Source: Rhodoplanes sp963724735 (GTDB lineage Bacteria > Pseudomonadota > Alphaproteobacteria > Rhizobiales > Xanthobacteraceae). From it: a stretch of 64,000 bases of DNA. The stretch spans positions 1 to 64,000 of the forward strand of contig CAVRVX010000004.1 of NCBI GenBank assembly GCA_963724735.1. The letters are read 5' to 3'. The position numbers and the translations under genes are program-made. Positions 17,823 through 27,735 of this stretch are shown in pieces (the stretch's first letter is position 1; every line of letters starts with the position of its first letter). The notes beneath the pieces are model-generated. The model saw only the letters and a list, made by a program, of their open reading frames with translations, was not told the DNA's origin and did no database searches.

Positions 17823-17924
17823 GATGGCTCCAGGGGAATGCGGCTGAAAGGCGCGGGAAAATTAACCGGCCTCGCCGAAGCGTCAAGGTGCCCGGCTCTG
17901 CACGCTTAGGCGAGGGTCATGCGC

Positions 17925-18722
17925 TCAGCCGCGCGCCGCCTCGCCGAGCAGCGTGAGCAGCGCCTTGTGCATGATTTCATTGCCGGCGACGATCTGGCGC
18001 TTGGTCATGATCGCGTCGCCCCCGCCGCAGTCGCTGACGAAGCCGCCCGCCTCGCGCACCATCAGGAGCCCGGCCGCCATGTCCCAGGGCGAAAGGTCGC
18101 GCTCCCAGAACGCATCGAAGCGGCCGGCGGCGACCCAGGCCAGATCGAGAGAGGCCGCGCCGAAGCGGCGCAGCCCCGCAACCTTCTCCTGCACTACGGC
18201 GAATTCGCGCCGGAATAGGGCAAGGTCGCCGCGCCCGAGATGCGGCAGGCCGCACGCGATCACCGCATCCGCAAGCCTGCGCCGCGCCGCCACACGCAAT
18301 CGCTGATTGTTGCAGAATGCGCCCTTGCCGCGCTCGGCGATGAACAGCTCCTCGTTCGCCGGATTGTAGATCACCCCGGCGACGATCGTCTCCTCGCGCT
18401 CGAGCGCGATCGAGATCGCGAATTGCGGGATGCCGTGCAGGAAATTCGTAGTGCCGTCGAGCGGGTCGACGATCCACACATGGGTCGCATCGGTGCCTGC
18501 CTGCAGCCCGCCCTCTTCGCCGAGAAATCCGTAGCCGGGACGCGCGCGCGACAGCTCCGCCTGAAGAACCTCCTCGGCGCGACGATCGGCGGCGGAAACG
18601 AAGTTCGCTGGCCCCTTCAGCGATACCTGCAGGTGTTCGATCTCGCCGAAATCCCGCCGCAGGCCCCGTCCAGCTTTGCGCGCGGCGGCGACCATGACAT
18701 TAAGCAAGGCAGAGCGAAGCAT
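17925..18722 (-). CDS. suhB: Inositol monophosphatase family protein (SuhB-like)
   Basis: 265 residues from ATG 18722; the frame is open 78 codons upstream but the family begins at MLRSALLNVMVAAARKAGRG. Metal-binding motifs are all present: GEEGG, WIVDPLDGTTNFLHGIPQFA and WDMAAGLLMVREAGG. These Mg2+/Li+-type phosphatases hydrolyse inositol monophosphate; SuhB also acts in ribosomal RNA transcription in some proteobacteria. It is the last gene of the minus-strand set thiE-Sel1-suhB. Confidence 0.92.
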   Translation of the reverse strand: MLRSALLNVMVAAARKAGRGLRRDFGEIEHLQVSLKGPANFVSAADRRAEEVLQAELSRARPGYGFLGEEGGLQAGTDATHVWIVDPLDGTTNFLHGIPQFAISIALEREETIVAGVIYNPANEELFIAERGKGAFCNNQRLRVAARRRLADAVIACGLPHLGRGDLALFRREFAVVQEKVAGLRRFGAASLDLAWVAAGRFDAFWERDLSPWDMAAGLLMVREAGGFVSDCGGGDAIMTKRQIVAGNEIMHKALLTLLGEAARG

Positions 18723-18956
18723 GGCGCAGCCAGTCCTTTGAATGCAGGGGGCGCGGAACGCAGGGGCAGCCGCGCCCATCCGGTCGTTCGCCGCGAAGTC
18801 GGCCCTTTCGGCGATATGGTCGGCGGGCCAAGCCTGATAGCGACAGAGGGAGAGGCGCCGCCGGAGCGACGCGCCGGCATGCGGTGAAACGCAAGTCGGC
18901 GTCTGCTTACACGCTGCGCCGCATTGAGGCCACTCCCCGCCGGCGGCGGGGGTCAA

Positions 18957-20069
18957 TCAGGAGCGCGACAGCCTGATCACATTGATCCAAGGCTGCGCCG
19001 CACGTTCGGCGGCTTCGCGCACCTCCGGCGTCTGCTTCTGGGCGAACTCATCGAGATACGCGTCGCCTGCGCCGCCCGCCTTGGCGATCAAGTGCCATTT
19101 GATCGCTTCGACCGGATCGGCGGGAAGCCCGCGGCCGGCGCCGAGCAGGCGCGCAAGGCGGTTTTGCGCGATCGGATTGCCGCGCATCGCGGCGCGACGG
19201 AACAGGCGCGCGGCGCGCGCCTCATCCTTGGGGGCTCCTGCGCCGTTGAAGAGGGCGATCGCGTATTCGGTTTGCGCGTCGACCAGATCCGCGAGCGCGG
19301 CGAGTCCCAGAAGACGCGTGGCTTCGTTGACGTCCTTGGGCACGCCACGCCCCTCTTTATACAGCGTGGCCAGCGCATATTGCGCTTCCGGATTGCCCGC
19401 CTCCGCGGCCGCCCGGAAAAGTTCGGCCGCCCGGGCAAAATCCTGGGGAAACTGCTGGCCGTCGATGTAGAGCAGGCCGAGGTCATAGGCGGCGGGGGCG
19501 TGACCGAGTTTGGCCGCGGCCGCGAGGAGACGCGCCGCCTCGTCACGGTCGCGCGGCCCGCCGCGGCCGTTAAACCGGAACATCGCCAAGGCGAACATCG
19601 CCTCGGGATCGCCGCGGGCCGCCGCGAGCGCGTACCACTCGGCCGCCTTCGCGTCTTCGGCGGGAACGCCAAGCCCATTTGCGTAAAGCTCGCCGACAAG
19701 CGTCATCGCTTTGGGATCGTGCGTGGCGTCGATCCGCTTGGTCGCCTCGTGGAAAGCGGTGAGGAAATAGCCGCGCTGGAACGCGCCGTAGGCAAGGTCG
19801 GGCTCCTCGCCCGGCCGCCTCGGCGCACTGGCGACGGGCGTCGGCGGGGCCGGTTTCGTAGCGGCAGGCTTCGGCGCCTGCGACGTCGTGGCAGGCTTGG
19901 GCGTTGTCGTGGCGGGCTTTGGCGCAGGCGGGGTGGCGGGCCTGGCAGCCCGCTTTGGCGCCGTGGCCGCGGGGGACGAATCCGGAGCGGGAGCTTGCGC
20001 TGCGGCTGCCGAAACGAGCAGCATGGCGGTGCTGGCCGCGGCTCCAACGATCATGCCACGGCGGATCAT
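18957..20069 (-). CDS. Sel1-repeat/TPR secreted protein
   Basis: 370 residues. Residues 1-25 are a signal peptide (IVGAAASTAMLLVSAAAA), followed by a Pro/Ala/Lys-rich linker to about residue 90. About six Sel1-type repeats then follow, each of ~36 residues with the pattern AxxLGxLYxxGxGVPxDxxxA. The protein is predicted periplasmic. Such repeats serve protein-protein contacts, for example in envelope signalling. Its start codon overlaps the thiE stop by four bases, so the two are translationally coupled. Specific partner unknown. Confidence 0.85.
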   Translation of the reverse strand: MIRRGMIVGAAASTAMLLVSAAAAQAPAPDSSPAATAPKRAARPATPPAPKPATTTPKPATTSQAPKPAATKPAPPTPVASAPRRPGEEPDLAYGAFQRGYFLTAFHEATKRIDATHDPKAMTLVGELYANGLGVPAEDAKAAEWYALAAARGDPEAMFALAMFRFNGRGGPRDRDEAARLLAAAAKLGHAPAAYDLGLLYIDGQQFPQDFARAAELFRAAAEAGNPEAQYALATLYKEGRGVPKDVNEATRLLGLAALADLVDAQTEYAIALFNGAGAPKDEARAARLFRRAAMRGNPIAQNRLARLLGAGRGLPADPVEAIKWHLIAKAGGAGDAYLDEFAQKQTPEVREAAERAAQPWINVIRLSRS

Positions 20070-20722
20070 GCTATGGCCTCCGTTGCGTGCAGCCGTTCCG
20101 ACGCTTCCCGCAGCGCGACGGTCGCACCGCGCGGATCGGCGAATACGGCATCGCCGAGGGCGATGAAATCCGCTCCTGCAGCGCTGAGCGGCCCGATCTC
20201 GTCAAGCCTTTCCGCATAGGCGACGCAAGGGATTTCGAACAACTCGGCCCACCAGGAGACGCGATCGATGATCGCCGACAAAGGCGGCCGGCCGCCGTCC
20301 GCGCCCGGCTCGCCGAACAAAACATAATCCGCGCCGGCCTCTCCGGCGAGCATGGCATCGTGACGCGTGCGCAGGCCTCCTGCGCCGGCGATGAGCCCCG
20401 GCTTGAGGATCGGCAGCGCCGCGGTCAACGCGCTTACGCCGGCGAGATGCGCGCCGTCTGCCCCCGCCTGCGCCGCGATGTCGGCGTGATCGGCGACCAA
20501 CAGAGCTGCGCCCTGCGCCTGTATAGAGGGCGCAAGTTTAGTCACGGTCTCGGCCGTGGCGGGCGCAGTCTCGATCCGCACCAGCACCGCGGCAATATCA
20601 GCGATTTGGATCAGCTTCGCGAGGTCGCGGGCGAATGGCCCGGCGTCGCCCGCAACCTGCGCGACGAGATAGAGGCGCGTATGAAGCCGCTCTGCGTTCG
20701 TGTTCAACTGCCGACCCGCCAT
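20066..20722 (-). CDS. thiE: Thiamine phosphate synthase
   Basis: 218 residues from ATG 20722 (ATG 20734 is an alternative; a longer open frame upstream runs into the aldolase terminator). ThiE joins the thiazole and pyrimidine halves of thiamine. Visible features are RLYLVAQV at the start of the TIM barrel, the block QGAALLVADHADIAAQAGAD followed by GAHLAG, and LAGEAGADYVLFGEPG. Several canonical residues are less conserved than in textbook ThiE, as is common in the second alphaproteobacterial ThiE-like type, so substrate assignment is slightly uncertain. Confidence 0.8.
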   Translation of the reverse strand: MAGRQLNTNAERLHTRLYLVAQVAGDAGPFARDLAKLIQIADIAAVLVRIETAPATAETVTKLAPSIQAQGAALLVADHADIAAQAGADGAHLAGVSALTAALPILKPGLIAGAGGLRTRHDAMLAGEAGADYVLFGEPGADGGRPPLSAIIDRVSWWAELFEIPCVAYAERLDEIGPLSAAGADFIALGDAVFADPRGATVALREASERLHATEAIA

Positions 20723-20862
20723 GAACCCCCGCATGCTCGGGCAATTCGGCGGAAAGGGGCATGCCCCGCCACCATGTGCTTTCGATGCGTCCTCATTCCG
20801 GCGGAAACGCGGCAGACTGCCCGCACCGGCTTGCGCGGCCGTCCTTTTCTCTTTGAGAACGC

Positions 20863-20898
20863 AAAAAAGCCGCCGCCCAAGTCGCTCGGGCGGCGGCT
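20863..20898 (-). terminator. Rho-independent terminator of the aldolase transcript
   Basis: On the minus strand AGCCGCCGCCC (20898-20888) pairs with GGGCGGCGGCT (20878-20868) through an 11-bp stem and is followed by a run of six T. It separates the fba transcript from thiE. It is the only obvious feature in the 320 bases between the two genes. Confidence 0.85.
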
Positions 20899-21043
20899 CG
20901 TCACATCTGGCGACTCGAGCGAATTCCGTTCGGACGGACCGGAATTCGCTCTCTATCTCTCCTTGATTGATCGCTTTTTCTGCGGCGAACCGGCGTCCAC
21001 TTCGCCGGATCAAGTCCGGGGGCAGGCTTCGCCGGAAAATGCT

Positions 21044-21931
21044 CTAGCTGATGGAGGCTTGGTATATCTTGTCGACCGAGTCCTTCAGCGCCGTGTTGAA
21101 CTCTGCGTCGCTCTGCTGGGCCGTCAGGCCCTCGGTCAGCGCGCGGCTGAAGGAAGCGATCATGCCGTGGTTGCGAGCGAGCTTCGTGCAGGCATCCTCC
21201 CTGGTGTATCCGCCGGACAGAGCGACGACCCGCGCCACCTTCGGGTGCTTCACCAGATCGGCGTAGAAATCGGCCTGGTCCGGGATGGTCAGCTTGAAAA
21301 TGACCTGCTGGCCCTCCTTGAGGCCGTCCAGGCCCGCGAGCAGCTCCTCCTTCAGGATCTTTTCGCACTCGGCCTTGTGGGGGGACTTGATGTCCACCTC
21401 GGGCTCAAGGATCGGCACGAGGCCGTGCGCCAGAATCTGTTTGGCCCACTCGAATTGCTGGGCTGCGATCGCCTTGATGCCGGCTTTGTTGGGCTCCTTG
21501 ATGACCGATCGCTCCTTCGTCCCGTAAATGCCCTTCTTGACGGCGCGCTCGAGCAGCTTGTCGAGGTCCGGGACGGGCTTCATCAGCTGCACCCCGTCCG
21601 CTTCACTGGCGAGGCCCTTGTCGATCTTGAGGATCGGAACAACTCCCTTCTCTTCCCACAGATAGGTGGCGACAGGCTTGCCGGCGATCTCGCGGTCCAT
21701 GGTCTGCTCGAACAGGATCGCGGCGAGGACCCGGTCGCTGGTGAAGGACGGGCTGGTCATGAGCCGGGAGCGCGCTTGGTGCATCATGTCGAACATCTGG
21801 TCCTCGCCCTTGTACTTGCTCTCGTCGATGCCATAGAGCTTGAGGGCCTTCGGCGTGCTGCCGCCGCTTTGATCGAGGGCCGCGATGAAGCCCTTTCCGG
21901 TGCGCATGCGTTCGTGCTGTTTGGCGTTCAT
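21044..21931 (-). CDS. fba: Class I fructose-bisphosphate aldolase
   Basis: 295 residues from ATG 21931 (MNAKQHERMRTGKGFIAALD); nine in-frame upstream codons are unlikely to be used. It cleaves or forms fructose 1,6-bisphosphate. The sequence is of the Schiff-base, metal-free class, with ALDQSGGSTPKAL, GVVPILKIDKG and the Lys in FKLTIPDQADF near the expected active-site position. Class I enzyme in this slot, rather than the class II Cbb type, is frequent in Bradyrhizobium relatives. Minus-strand neighbours are pgk, gap and tkt upstream, with gaps of about 100-230 bases. Confidence 0.92.
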   Translation of the reverse strand: MNAKQHERMRTGKGFIAALDQSGGSTPKALKLYGIDESKYKGEDQMFDMMHQARSRLMTSPSFTSDRVLAAILFEQTMDREIAGKPVATYLWEEKGVVPILKIDKGLASEADGVQLMKPVPDLDKLLERAVKKGIYGTKERSVIKEPNKAGIKAIAAQQFEWAKQILAHGLVPILEPEVDIKSPHKAECEKILKEELLAGLDGLKEGQQVIFKLTIPDQADFYADLVKHPKVARVVALSGGYTREDACTKLARNHGMIASFSRALTEGLTAQQSDAEFNTALKDSVDKIYQASIS

Positions 21932-22162
21932 TGGGAACCTCCGTGTGATGAGCGTCATTGCTTGGCCGCCGTATTGGCGGTCACTTCAGTCTTGTTCGGC
22001 CATCTCCCGTAATGCGTGACTCTCTCGATCGATTGATGACGAGGCCGCGCACGGGCAGGGATTGGAGCGTTTTCCGGTCACGCGGCAGCGTTCGCTTCAC
22101 CGGAAATCGCGCGAAGATGCTCTCATTGCACCAGTCCCGCCCCGAACGGAGACACTGCGGGG

Positions 22163-23359
22163 CTATTTCGCCCGCAGGATTTCGACCCCCGGCAGCGCCT
22201 TGCCTTCCAGCCACTCAAGAAACGCGCCGCCGGCGGTGGAAATATAGGTGAAGCGGTCGGCCGCGCCAGCGTGGTTCAGAGCGGCGACCGTATCGCCACC
22301 GCCGGCCACGGTGACGAGTTGGCCCGTGGCCGAGCGCTCGGCCGCGGCTTCGGCGACCTGTACCGTTCCAACGTCGAACGGCGCGGTCTCGAACGCGCCC
22401 AGCGGGCCATTCCAAACCACCGTCTTCATCCGCGCAAGCGAGGAGACCGCGTATTCGATCGAGCGCGGCCCGATGTCGAGGATCATGTCCTCGGGACCGA
22501 CGCTGTCGACATCCACCGTGCGCGTCGGCGCATTGGCTTCGAATTTCTGCGCAACCACGACGTCGACCGGGAGCACGATCTCGCGTCCCGTCGATTTCGC
22601 CTTGGCCATGATGTCGCGTGCGGTCGGAATGAGGTCGTTTTCGCAGAGCGACTTGCCCACGGTCTTGCCCTGCGCCGCGAGGAACGTGTTCGCCATTCCC
22701 CCGCCGATGATGAGCACCTCCACCTTGTCGAGCAGATTGCCCAACAAGTCGAGCTTGCCCGACACCTTGGCGCCGCCCACGACGGCCGCCACCGGCCGCT
22801 GCGGCGCTTCCAGCGCGCGTCCGAGCGCGTCGAGCTCGGTCTGCATGCTGCGTCCGGCATAGGCGGGCAATTTATGACCAAGCCCTTCGGTCGTTGCGTG
22901 CGCGCGGTGGGCGGCCGAGAACGCATCGTTCACCCAGATGTCGCCCAGCTTCGCGAGGTTCTCGACGAAGGCCGGGTCGTTCTTTTCCTCCCCCGGGTGA
23001 AAGCGCGTGTTCTCGAGGCAGAGCACGTCGCCCGGCTTCATCGCGGCGACGGCTTTCTCCGCCTCCGGGCCGATGCAGTCGGACGCGAAGGCGACCGGCC
23101 GTTTGATGACGTCCGCGACGGTCTCGGCCACCGGCTTCAGCGTGTATTTCGGATCCGGCCCCTTCTTCGGGCGGCCGAAATGGGCGAGCAGGATGACCTT
23201 CGCCCCTTTGTCGGCAAGTTCATTGATCGTCTCCGCGGCCCGCTCGATGCGGGTCACGTCGGTCACCTTGCCGTTCTCCGTCGGAACATTGAGGTCGACG
23301 CGGAGCAGCACGCGCTTGCCCTTGACGTCGGCCTGATCGAGTGTGCGGAACCCCGCCAT
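22163..23359 (-). CDS. pgk: Phosphoglycerate kinase
   Basis: 398 residues from ATG 23359 (MAGFRTLDQADVKGKRVLLR). It interconverts 1,3-bisphosphoglycerate and 3-phosphoglycerate with ADP/ATP. Substrate-site blocks include VDLNVPTENG, LLAHFGRPKKGPDP and the C-terminal GGGDTVAALNHAG with STAGGAFLEWLEGKALPG. Length and motifs are normal. It lies 135 bases downstream of gap in the tkt-gap-pgk-fba series. Confidence 0.96.
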   Translation of the reverse strand: MAGFRTLDQADVKGKRVLLRVDLNVPTENGKVTDVTRIERAAETINELADKGAKVILLAHFGRPKKGPDPKYTLKPVAETVADVIKRPVAFASDCIGPEAEKAVAAMKPGDVLCLENTRFHPGEEKNDPAFVENLAKLGDIWVNDAFSAAHRAHATTEGLGHKLPAYAGRSMQTELDALGRALEAPQRPVAAVVGGAKVSGKLDLLGNLLDKVEVLIIGGGMANTFLAAQGKTVGKSLCENDLIPTARDIMAKAKSTGREIVLPVDVVVAQKFEANAPTRTVDVDSVGPEDMILDIGPRSIEYAVSSLARMKTVVWNGPLGAFETAPFDVGTVQVAEAAAERSATGQLVTVAGGGDTVAALNHAGAADRFTYISTAGGAFLEWLEGKALPGVEILRAK

Positions 23360-23494
23360 GATGTCCACCTTGCCCCGCAGATAAGGCGATGCGGCGTTCA
23401 GCGCCCGCATGCCTAGAAAATAAAAAACTCTGTCGCCGCGTCATGCCGAGGCGCGCGGCTTGCGCCGCACGCACCGGCGAGACAACGCCGTTTG

Positions 23495-24502
23495 TTAGAT
23501 CAGCTTCGCGAGCGCGACCGCGGTGTCGGACATGCGGTTCGAGAAGCCCCACTCGTTGTCGTACCACGACATGATGCGCACGAGGTTGCCGTCCATGACC
23601 TTGGTCTGGTCCATGTGGAAGATCGAGGAACGCGGGTCATGGTTGAAGTCGATCGAAACATTGGGGCTCTCGGTGTAGCCGAGAATGCCCTTGAGTTGCT
23701 GCTCGGCCGCCGCCTTGATCGCCGCGTTGATCTCGTCCTTCGTGGTCTTGCGCTTGGCGACGAATTTCAGGTCGACCACCGATACGTTCGGGGTCGGCAC
23801 CCGGATGGCGACGCCGTCGAGCTTGCCGGCGAGTTCCGGAAGCACGAGGCCGACCGCCTTGGCGGCGCCGGTGGAGGTCGGGATCATCGACAGCGACGCG
23901 GCGCGGGCGCGGTAGAGATCCTTGTGCAGGGTGTCGAGCGTCGGCTGGTCGCCCGTGAAGGCGTGAATCGTGGTCATGAAGCCTTTTTCAATCCCGACCG
24001 CATCGTTCAGCACTTTGGCGACCGGGGCAAGGCAGTTGGTCGTGCAGGAGGCGTTCGAGATGATTTCATGGGCCTTGGTCAGCTTGTCGTGGTTCACGCC
24101 ATAGACGACCGTAAGGTCGGCGCCGTCCGCCGGCGCCGAAATGATCACGCGCTTCGCGCCTGCCGCAAGATGCGCCTTCGCCTTATCCCTGGCGGTGAAA
24201 AGGCCAGTGCATTCCATCGCAATATCGACGCCGAGGTCCTTCCAGGGCAGCTGGGCGGGATCGCGGATCGCCGTCACTTTGATGGGGCCCTGGCCATAAT
24301 CAAAGGTGTCGCCGCTGACTTTTACCTCGAGCGGAAAGCGGCCGTGTACCGAGTCATAGCGCAGGAGATGCGCATTGGTCTCGACCGGCCCGAGGTCGTT
24401 GACCGCGACGAACTGGATGTCTTTCCGGCCCGCCTCGGCGGCGGCGCGTAGGACAAGGCGACCGATCCTCCCAAACCCGTTGATTGCAACCCGAACAGCC
24501 AT
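23495..24502 (-). CDS. gap: Glyceraldehyde-3-phosphate dehydrogenase
   Basis: 335 residues from ATG 24502. It oxidises glyceraldehyde 3-phosphate with NAD(P)+ and phosphate. It has the Rossmann start VRVAINGFGRIGRL, the catalytic cysteine in SNASCTTNCLAP, and the substrate loop MIPTSTGAAKAVGLVLPEL, all as in type I GAPDH. Coenzyme preference cannot be fixed from motifs alone. It sits between tkt and pgk. Confidence 0.96.
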   Translation of the reverse strand: MAVRVAINGFGRIGRLVLRAAAEAGRKDIQFVAVNDLGPVETNAHLLRYDSVHGRFPLEVKVSGDTFDYGQGPIKVTAIRDPAQLPWKDLGVDIAMECTGLFTARDKAKAHLAAGAKRVIISAPADGADLTVVYGVNHDKLTKAHEIISNASCTTNCLAPVAKVLNDAVGIEKGFMTTIHAFTGDQPTLDTLHKDLYRARAASLSMIPTSTGAAKAVGLVLPELAGKLDGVAIRVPTPNVSVVDLKFVAKRKTTKDEINAAIKAAAEQQLKGILGYTESPNVSIDFNHDPRSSIFHMDQTKVMDGNLVRIMSWYDNEWGFSNRMSDTAVALAKLI

Positions 24503-24605
24503 GCTCTTCTCCTTGTGTGCGCCCAAAAGGCGGCGCGATTTGTCAATTTAATCAACGTGAAGCGGAAATCATGTGACAAAGGTGAGGCCTATTTGGCCAA
24601 TTCCT

Positions 24606-26603
24606 TCACCGTTGGGTGAGCTTTGTCAACGCGGCTTCCGCCACCTTTTCAGGCGTGATGCCGAAGTGATTGTAGAGCTCCTTGAACGGAGCGCTGACCC
24701 CGAACCCCCGCATGCCGACGAAGAGGCCGTCGGACCCTATGATTGCGTCCCATCCTTGGCGGACCGCCGCCTCTACTGCAACCTTTATCGGCGCATCGCC
24801 GATAATTGCGTCGCGCGTTTCCGCTGGAGCGTCAAAGAGCAGCTCAAAACAGGGCACCGAAACAAGCCGCGATGAAATGCCGCGGTCGGCAAGCAGGCGG
24901 CGCGCTTCGACGGCGATTCCAACCTCCGAGCCGGTGGCGAAGAGCGATACCTCGGCGCTGCCGCCCTCCGCGGGGATCAATTCATAGGCGCCCGTCGCGC
25001 ATCGGTTTTCCGGGTCGAAACCCTGACGCAGCTGCGGCACAGCCTGGCGCGTCAACGACAGAATGCTCGGTCGGTTCGCCGATTGCAGCGCGAGCTGCCA
25101 GCACTCGACGGTCTCCACCGGATCGCAGGGCCGGAAGACCTGCAGGCCGGGGATCGCGCGCAAAGCGGCGAGCTGCTCGACGGGATGATGCGTCGGGCCG
25201 TCCTCGCCGATGCCGATGGAGTCGTGGGTCATCACATGGATGACGCGCAGATGCATGAGCGACGCAAGCCGGATCGAAGGGCGGCAATAGTCGGAGAATA
25301 CGAGGAAGGTCCCGGAATAAGGAATGACGCCGCCATGCAGCACCATGCCGTTCATCGCCCCGGCCATGGCGTGTTCGCGGATGCCGTAATGGATGTAGCG
25401 GCCGCCGGGAAACGCCGCCGTGAGCACCGGCATCCCTTTCACCCTGGTATTGTTGGACCCGGTCAAATCCGCTGATCCGCCGAGCAGCTCGGGGAAATTC
25501 GGGACGAGCGTTTCGAGGGCGATGCCCGAGGCGGCGCGGGTCGCGATGGTTTTCGGCTCGGCTGCGAGCCGCTCCTTGACCTTGTTGACTGCGGCCTGCA
25601 ATCGCTCGCGCGGCACCTCTCCGCGGATGCGCCGCTCGAATTCGGCGCGCTTTTCCGGCGGCATGGCGGCGAAACGTCGTTCCCAGGCCTTACGGGTCGG
25701 TTCGCCGCGCTGTCCGGCCGCGCGCCACGCATGGAGGATGTCCTCGGGAATCTCATAAGGCGGGTAAGGCCAGTTGAGGTCGACGCGCGTGCCGGCCACT
25801 TCCTCCGCGCCGAGCGGTGCGCCATGCGAGCCCTCGGTGCCCGCCTTCGTCGGCGCGCCAAAAGCGATGATCGTGCGGCAGGCAATCAGGCTCGGAAGCT
25901 CGCTCGCGCGCGCGGCGGCAAGGGCGGAGGCAATGACCGCCGGATCATGGCCGTCGATGCGGGTCGCGGCCCAGCCGGCGGCCTTGAATCGCTGCACCTG
26001 ATCGACCGAGTCCGTCAACAGCAGTGGCCCGTCGATGGACACGCGGTTCTCATCATAGAGAACGATCAGCTTGTTGAGGCGCAGATGCCCGGCCAGCGAG
26101 ATCGCCTCGTGGCTGATCCCTTCCATCAAGTCGCCGTCCGAGGCGAGCACGTAGGTGCGATGATCGACGATATCGGGACCGAATTCGGCCGCGAGATGCC
26201 GTTCCGCGACCGCCATGCCGACGGCGTTCGCCAAGCCCTGGCCGAGCGGCCCGGTGGTCGTCTCCACGCCGGACGTCAGGCCGACCTCCGGGTGGCCGGG
26301 GGTCAGCGATCCGAGCTGACGGAAGCGCTTGATCTGCTCGATCGTCACATCCTCGTAGCCGGTGAGATAAAGCAGTGCATAGAGCAGCATGGAACCATGG
26401 CCCGCCGAGAGCACAAAACGGTCCCGGTCGAGCCAGTTCGGGTCTGCCGCATCGAATTTCAGCGCGCGCGCAAAAAGGACCGTCGCTACATCCGCCGCGC
26501 CGAGCGGCAACCCTGGATGGCCCGATTGCGCCTGTTCGATAGCGTCCATGGCGAGTGCGCGAATCGCATTCGCCATTCGTTCGTGTTGGGCGCGAGAAAT
26601 CAT
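24606..26603 (-). CDS. tkt: Transketolase
   Basis: 665 residues. It transfers C2 units between ketose and aldose phosphates in the pentose phosphate and Calvin pathways. Thiamine diphosphate and Mg2+ binding shows in SDGDLMEGISHEAISLAGHL and the pyrimidine-domain motif GIGEDGPTHHPVEQLA; HPGLPLGAADVATVLF marks the N-terminal domain. It is the first gene of the minus-strand glycolytic series and is divergent from the DUF4164-zapA unit. Confidence 0.96.
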   Translation of the reverse strand: MISRAQHERMANAIRALAMDAIEQAQSGHPGLPLGAADVATVLFARALKFDAADPNWLDRDRFVLSAGHGSMLLYALLYLTGYEDVTIEQIKRFRQLGSLTPGHPEVGLTSGVETTTGPLGQGLANAVGMAVAERHLAAEFGPDIVDHRTYVLASDGDLMEGISHEAISLAGHLRLNKLIVLYDENRVSIDGPLLLTDSVDQVQRFKAAGWAATRIDGHDPAVIASALAAARASELPSLIACRTIIAFGAPTKAGTEGSHGAPLGAEEVAGTRVDLNWPYPPYEIPEDILHAWRAAGQRGEPTRKAWERRFAAMPPEKRAEFERRIRGEVPRERLQAAVNKVKERLAAEPKTIATRAASGIALETLVPNFPELLGGSADLTGSNNTRVKGMPVLTAAFPGGRYIHYGIREHAMAGAMNGMVLHGGVIPYSGTFLVFSDYCRPSIRLASLMHLRVIHVMTHDSIGIGEDGPTHHPVEQLAALRAIPGLQVFRPCDPVETVECWQLALQSANRPSILSLTRQAVPQLRQGFDPENRCATGAYELIPAEGGSAEVSLFATGSEVGIAVEARRLLADRGISSRLVSVPCFELLFDAPAETRDAIIGDAPIKVAVEAAVRQGWDAIIGSDGLFVGMRGFGVSAPFKELYNHFGITPEKVAEAALTKLTQR

Positions 26604-26940
26604 TGATTAAACGGCCTTCCTTGTCTTGAGGGCAGGCCTCGGCGGCGGAAGCGGCGGGAGATCTGGCCAAGGTCGGCGACGACCGGCCGTCCACGCGGGC
26701 GCCGGCCGAGGGGCACGGGCATCGAAGTCGGACTGGATTAGGCATGTGGCGGCCCTGTGTCAACGCGGCTCGCCTTTGACCGAGCCTCCGCAAAACGCGG
26801 CCGGCGTCGGAGGAGACGTTCTGCAAAATCTTGGGGGATCGATTGACGGGCCACAAAAAGAACGTAAGCTTCACGATCCATATATCTGCCGGGAAACGGT
26901 TTTGGGGCGCGGCTTAAGCGCGGGCTTGAGGGGGGTTGCA
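26604..26940. promoter_or_regulatory. Divergent promoter region between tkt and the DUF4164 gene
   Basis: About 335 bases hold no gene and must carry promoters for both directions. I see no clear operator palindrome or RNA motif here. Confidence 0.4.
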
Positions 26941-27219
26941 ATGACGGAAATGACCGCCGTGCAGGCGGCGACGACGCGCCTCGAACGCGCTTTGCGCGCG
27001 TTGGAAGAAGCCGTCGACTGTCGGCTGGACCAAAGTCACGGCCGCATCGACCCGACCGATCAGGTTCACACCCTCGAAATGGATCGGGCGCGGCTCGCAA
27101 GCGAGCTTGACCAATCGATTGCGCGTTCACGCCGACTCGAACAGGCCAACCGGGCAGTGGCCGAGCAGATCAACTCGACCATGGAAGCGATCCGCACGGT
27201 CCTTTCCGGCGAGGGTTGA
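26941..27219 (+). CDS. DUF4164 coiled-coil protein
   Basis: 92 residues from ATG 26941. The protein is a near-continuous helix with heptads (ATTRLERALRALEEAVDCRL, then DRARLASELDQSIARSRRLE), ending MEAIRTVLSGEG. DUF4164 proteins occur directly upstream of zapA in many Hyphomicrobiales, so a role in Z-ring assembly or cell shape is plausible but unproven. It is 30 bases upstream of zapA and probably in the same operon. Confidence 0.85.
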   Translation: MTEMTAVQAATTRLERALRALEEAVDCRLDQSHGRIDPTDQVHTLEMDRARLASELDQSIARSRRLEQANRAVAEQINSTMEAIRTVLSGEG

Positions 27220-27249
27220 TCCGGAACAACCGAGGGGCGCCGAAAGGCC

Positions 27250-27636
27250 ATGCCTCATGTAAGCGTTACGATTAATGGCCGCCAATATCGCATGGCTTGC
27301 GACGAGGGCCAGGAACACCATCTCGCGCGCCTTGCCCATGAGCTCGACCAGCGCATCGCGCGGTTGCGCACGACCTTCGGCGAAATCGGCGACATGCGTT
27401 TGACGGTCATGGCCGCTCTGCTGATCTCCGACGAGCTTGCCGAGACGTCGCAGCGGATGCGCCGCTTCGAGGAAAACTTGGCCGAAATGCAGGAGGCGCG
27501 TACGCTCGCGGCGGATCACGCGCAGCAGACGAATGACGCCATCATCGCCGCCCTCAATGCGGCGGCTGAGCGGATCGAGCGGGTGACGGCGGCGCTGAAT
27601 GCAAGGGATGACGGCCACGACCTTCCCGCCGGATAG
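27250..27636 (+). CDS. zapA: Cell division protein ZapA
   Basis: 128 residues. ZapA bundles FtsZ filaments at mid-cell. The N-terminal domain has VSVTINGRQYRMACDEGQEH followed by LARLAHELDQRI, the family signature, and the rest is a long coiled coil for dimerisation and tetramerisation. Context (DUF4164 upstream, 6S RNA and 5-FCL downstream) is the standard alphaproteobacterial arrangement. Confidence 0.92.
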   Translation: MPHVSVTINGRQYRMACDEGQEHHLARLAHELDQRIARLRTTFGEIGDMRLTVMAALLISDELAETSQRMRRFEENLAEMQEARTLAADHAQQTNDAIIAALNAAAERIERVTAALNARDDGHDLPAG

Positions 27637-27735
27637 GCCTGAGCGGGCGGCGCCGCGTTCCGGACAAGCGTTCGGCGATCCCGGCGCATAGGAGTGGCGG
27701 GCGCGCCATCGAGCCATTACATTGCCGGCGGGGCT

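Noticed and set aside
17823..17924. SAM-II riboswitch upstream of metY
   Set aside because: The gene context fits, but the conserved pseudoknot core and the CGCTAAA-type 3' element are not present.
19904..22012. 702-codon plus-strand ORF opposite Sel1, thiE and the aldolase
   Set aside because: It spans three known genes and a terminator on the other strand and has shadow-type composition.
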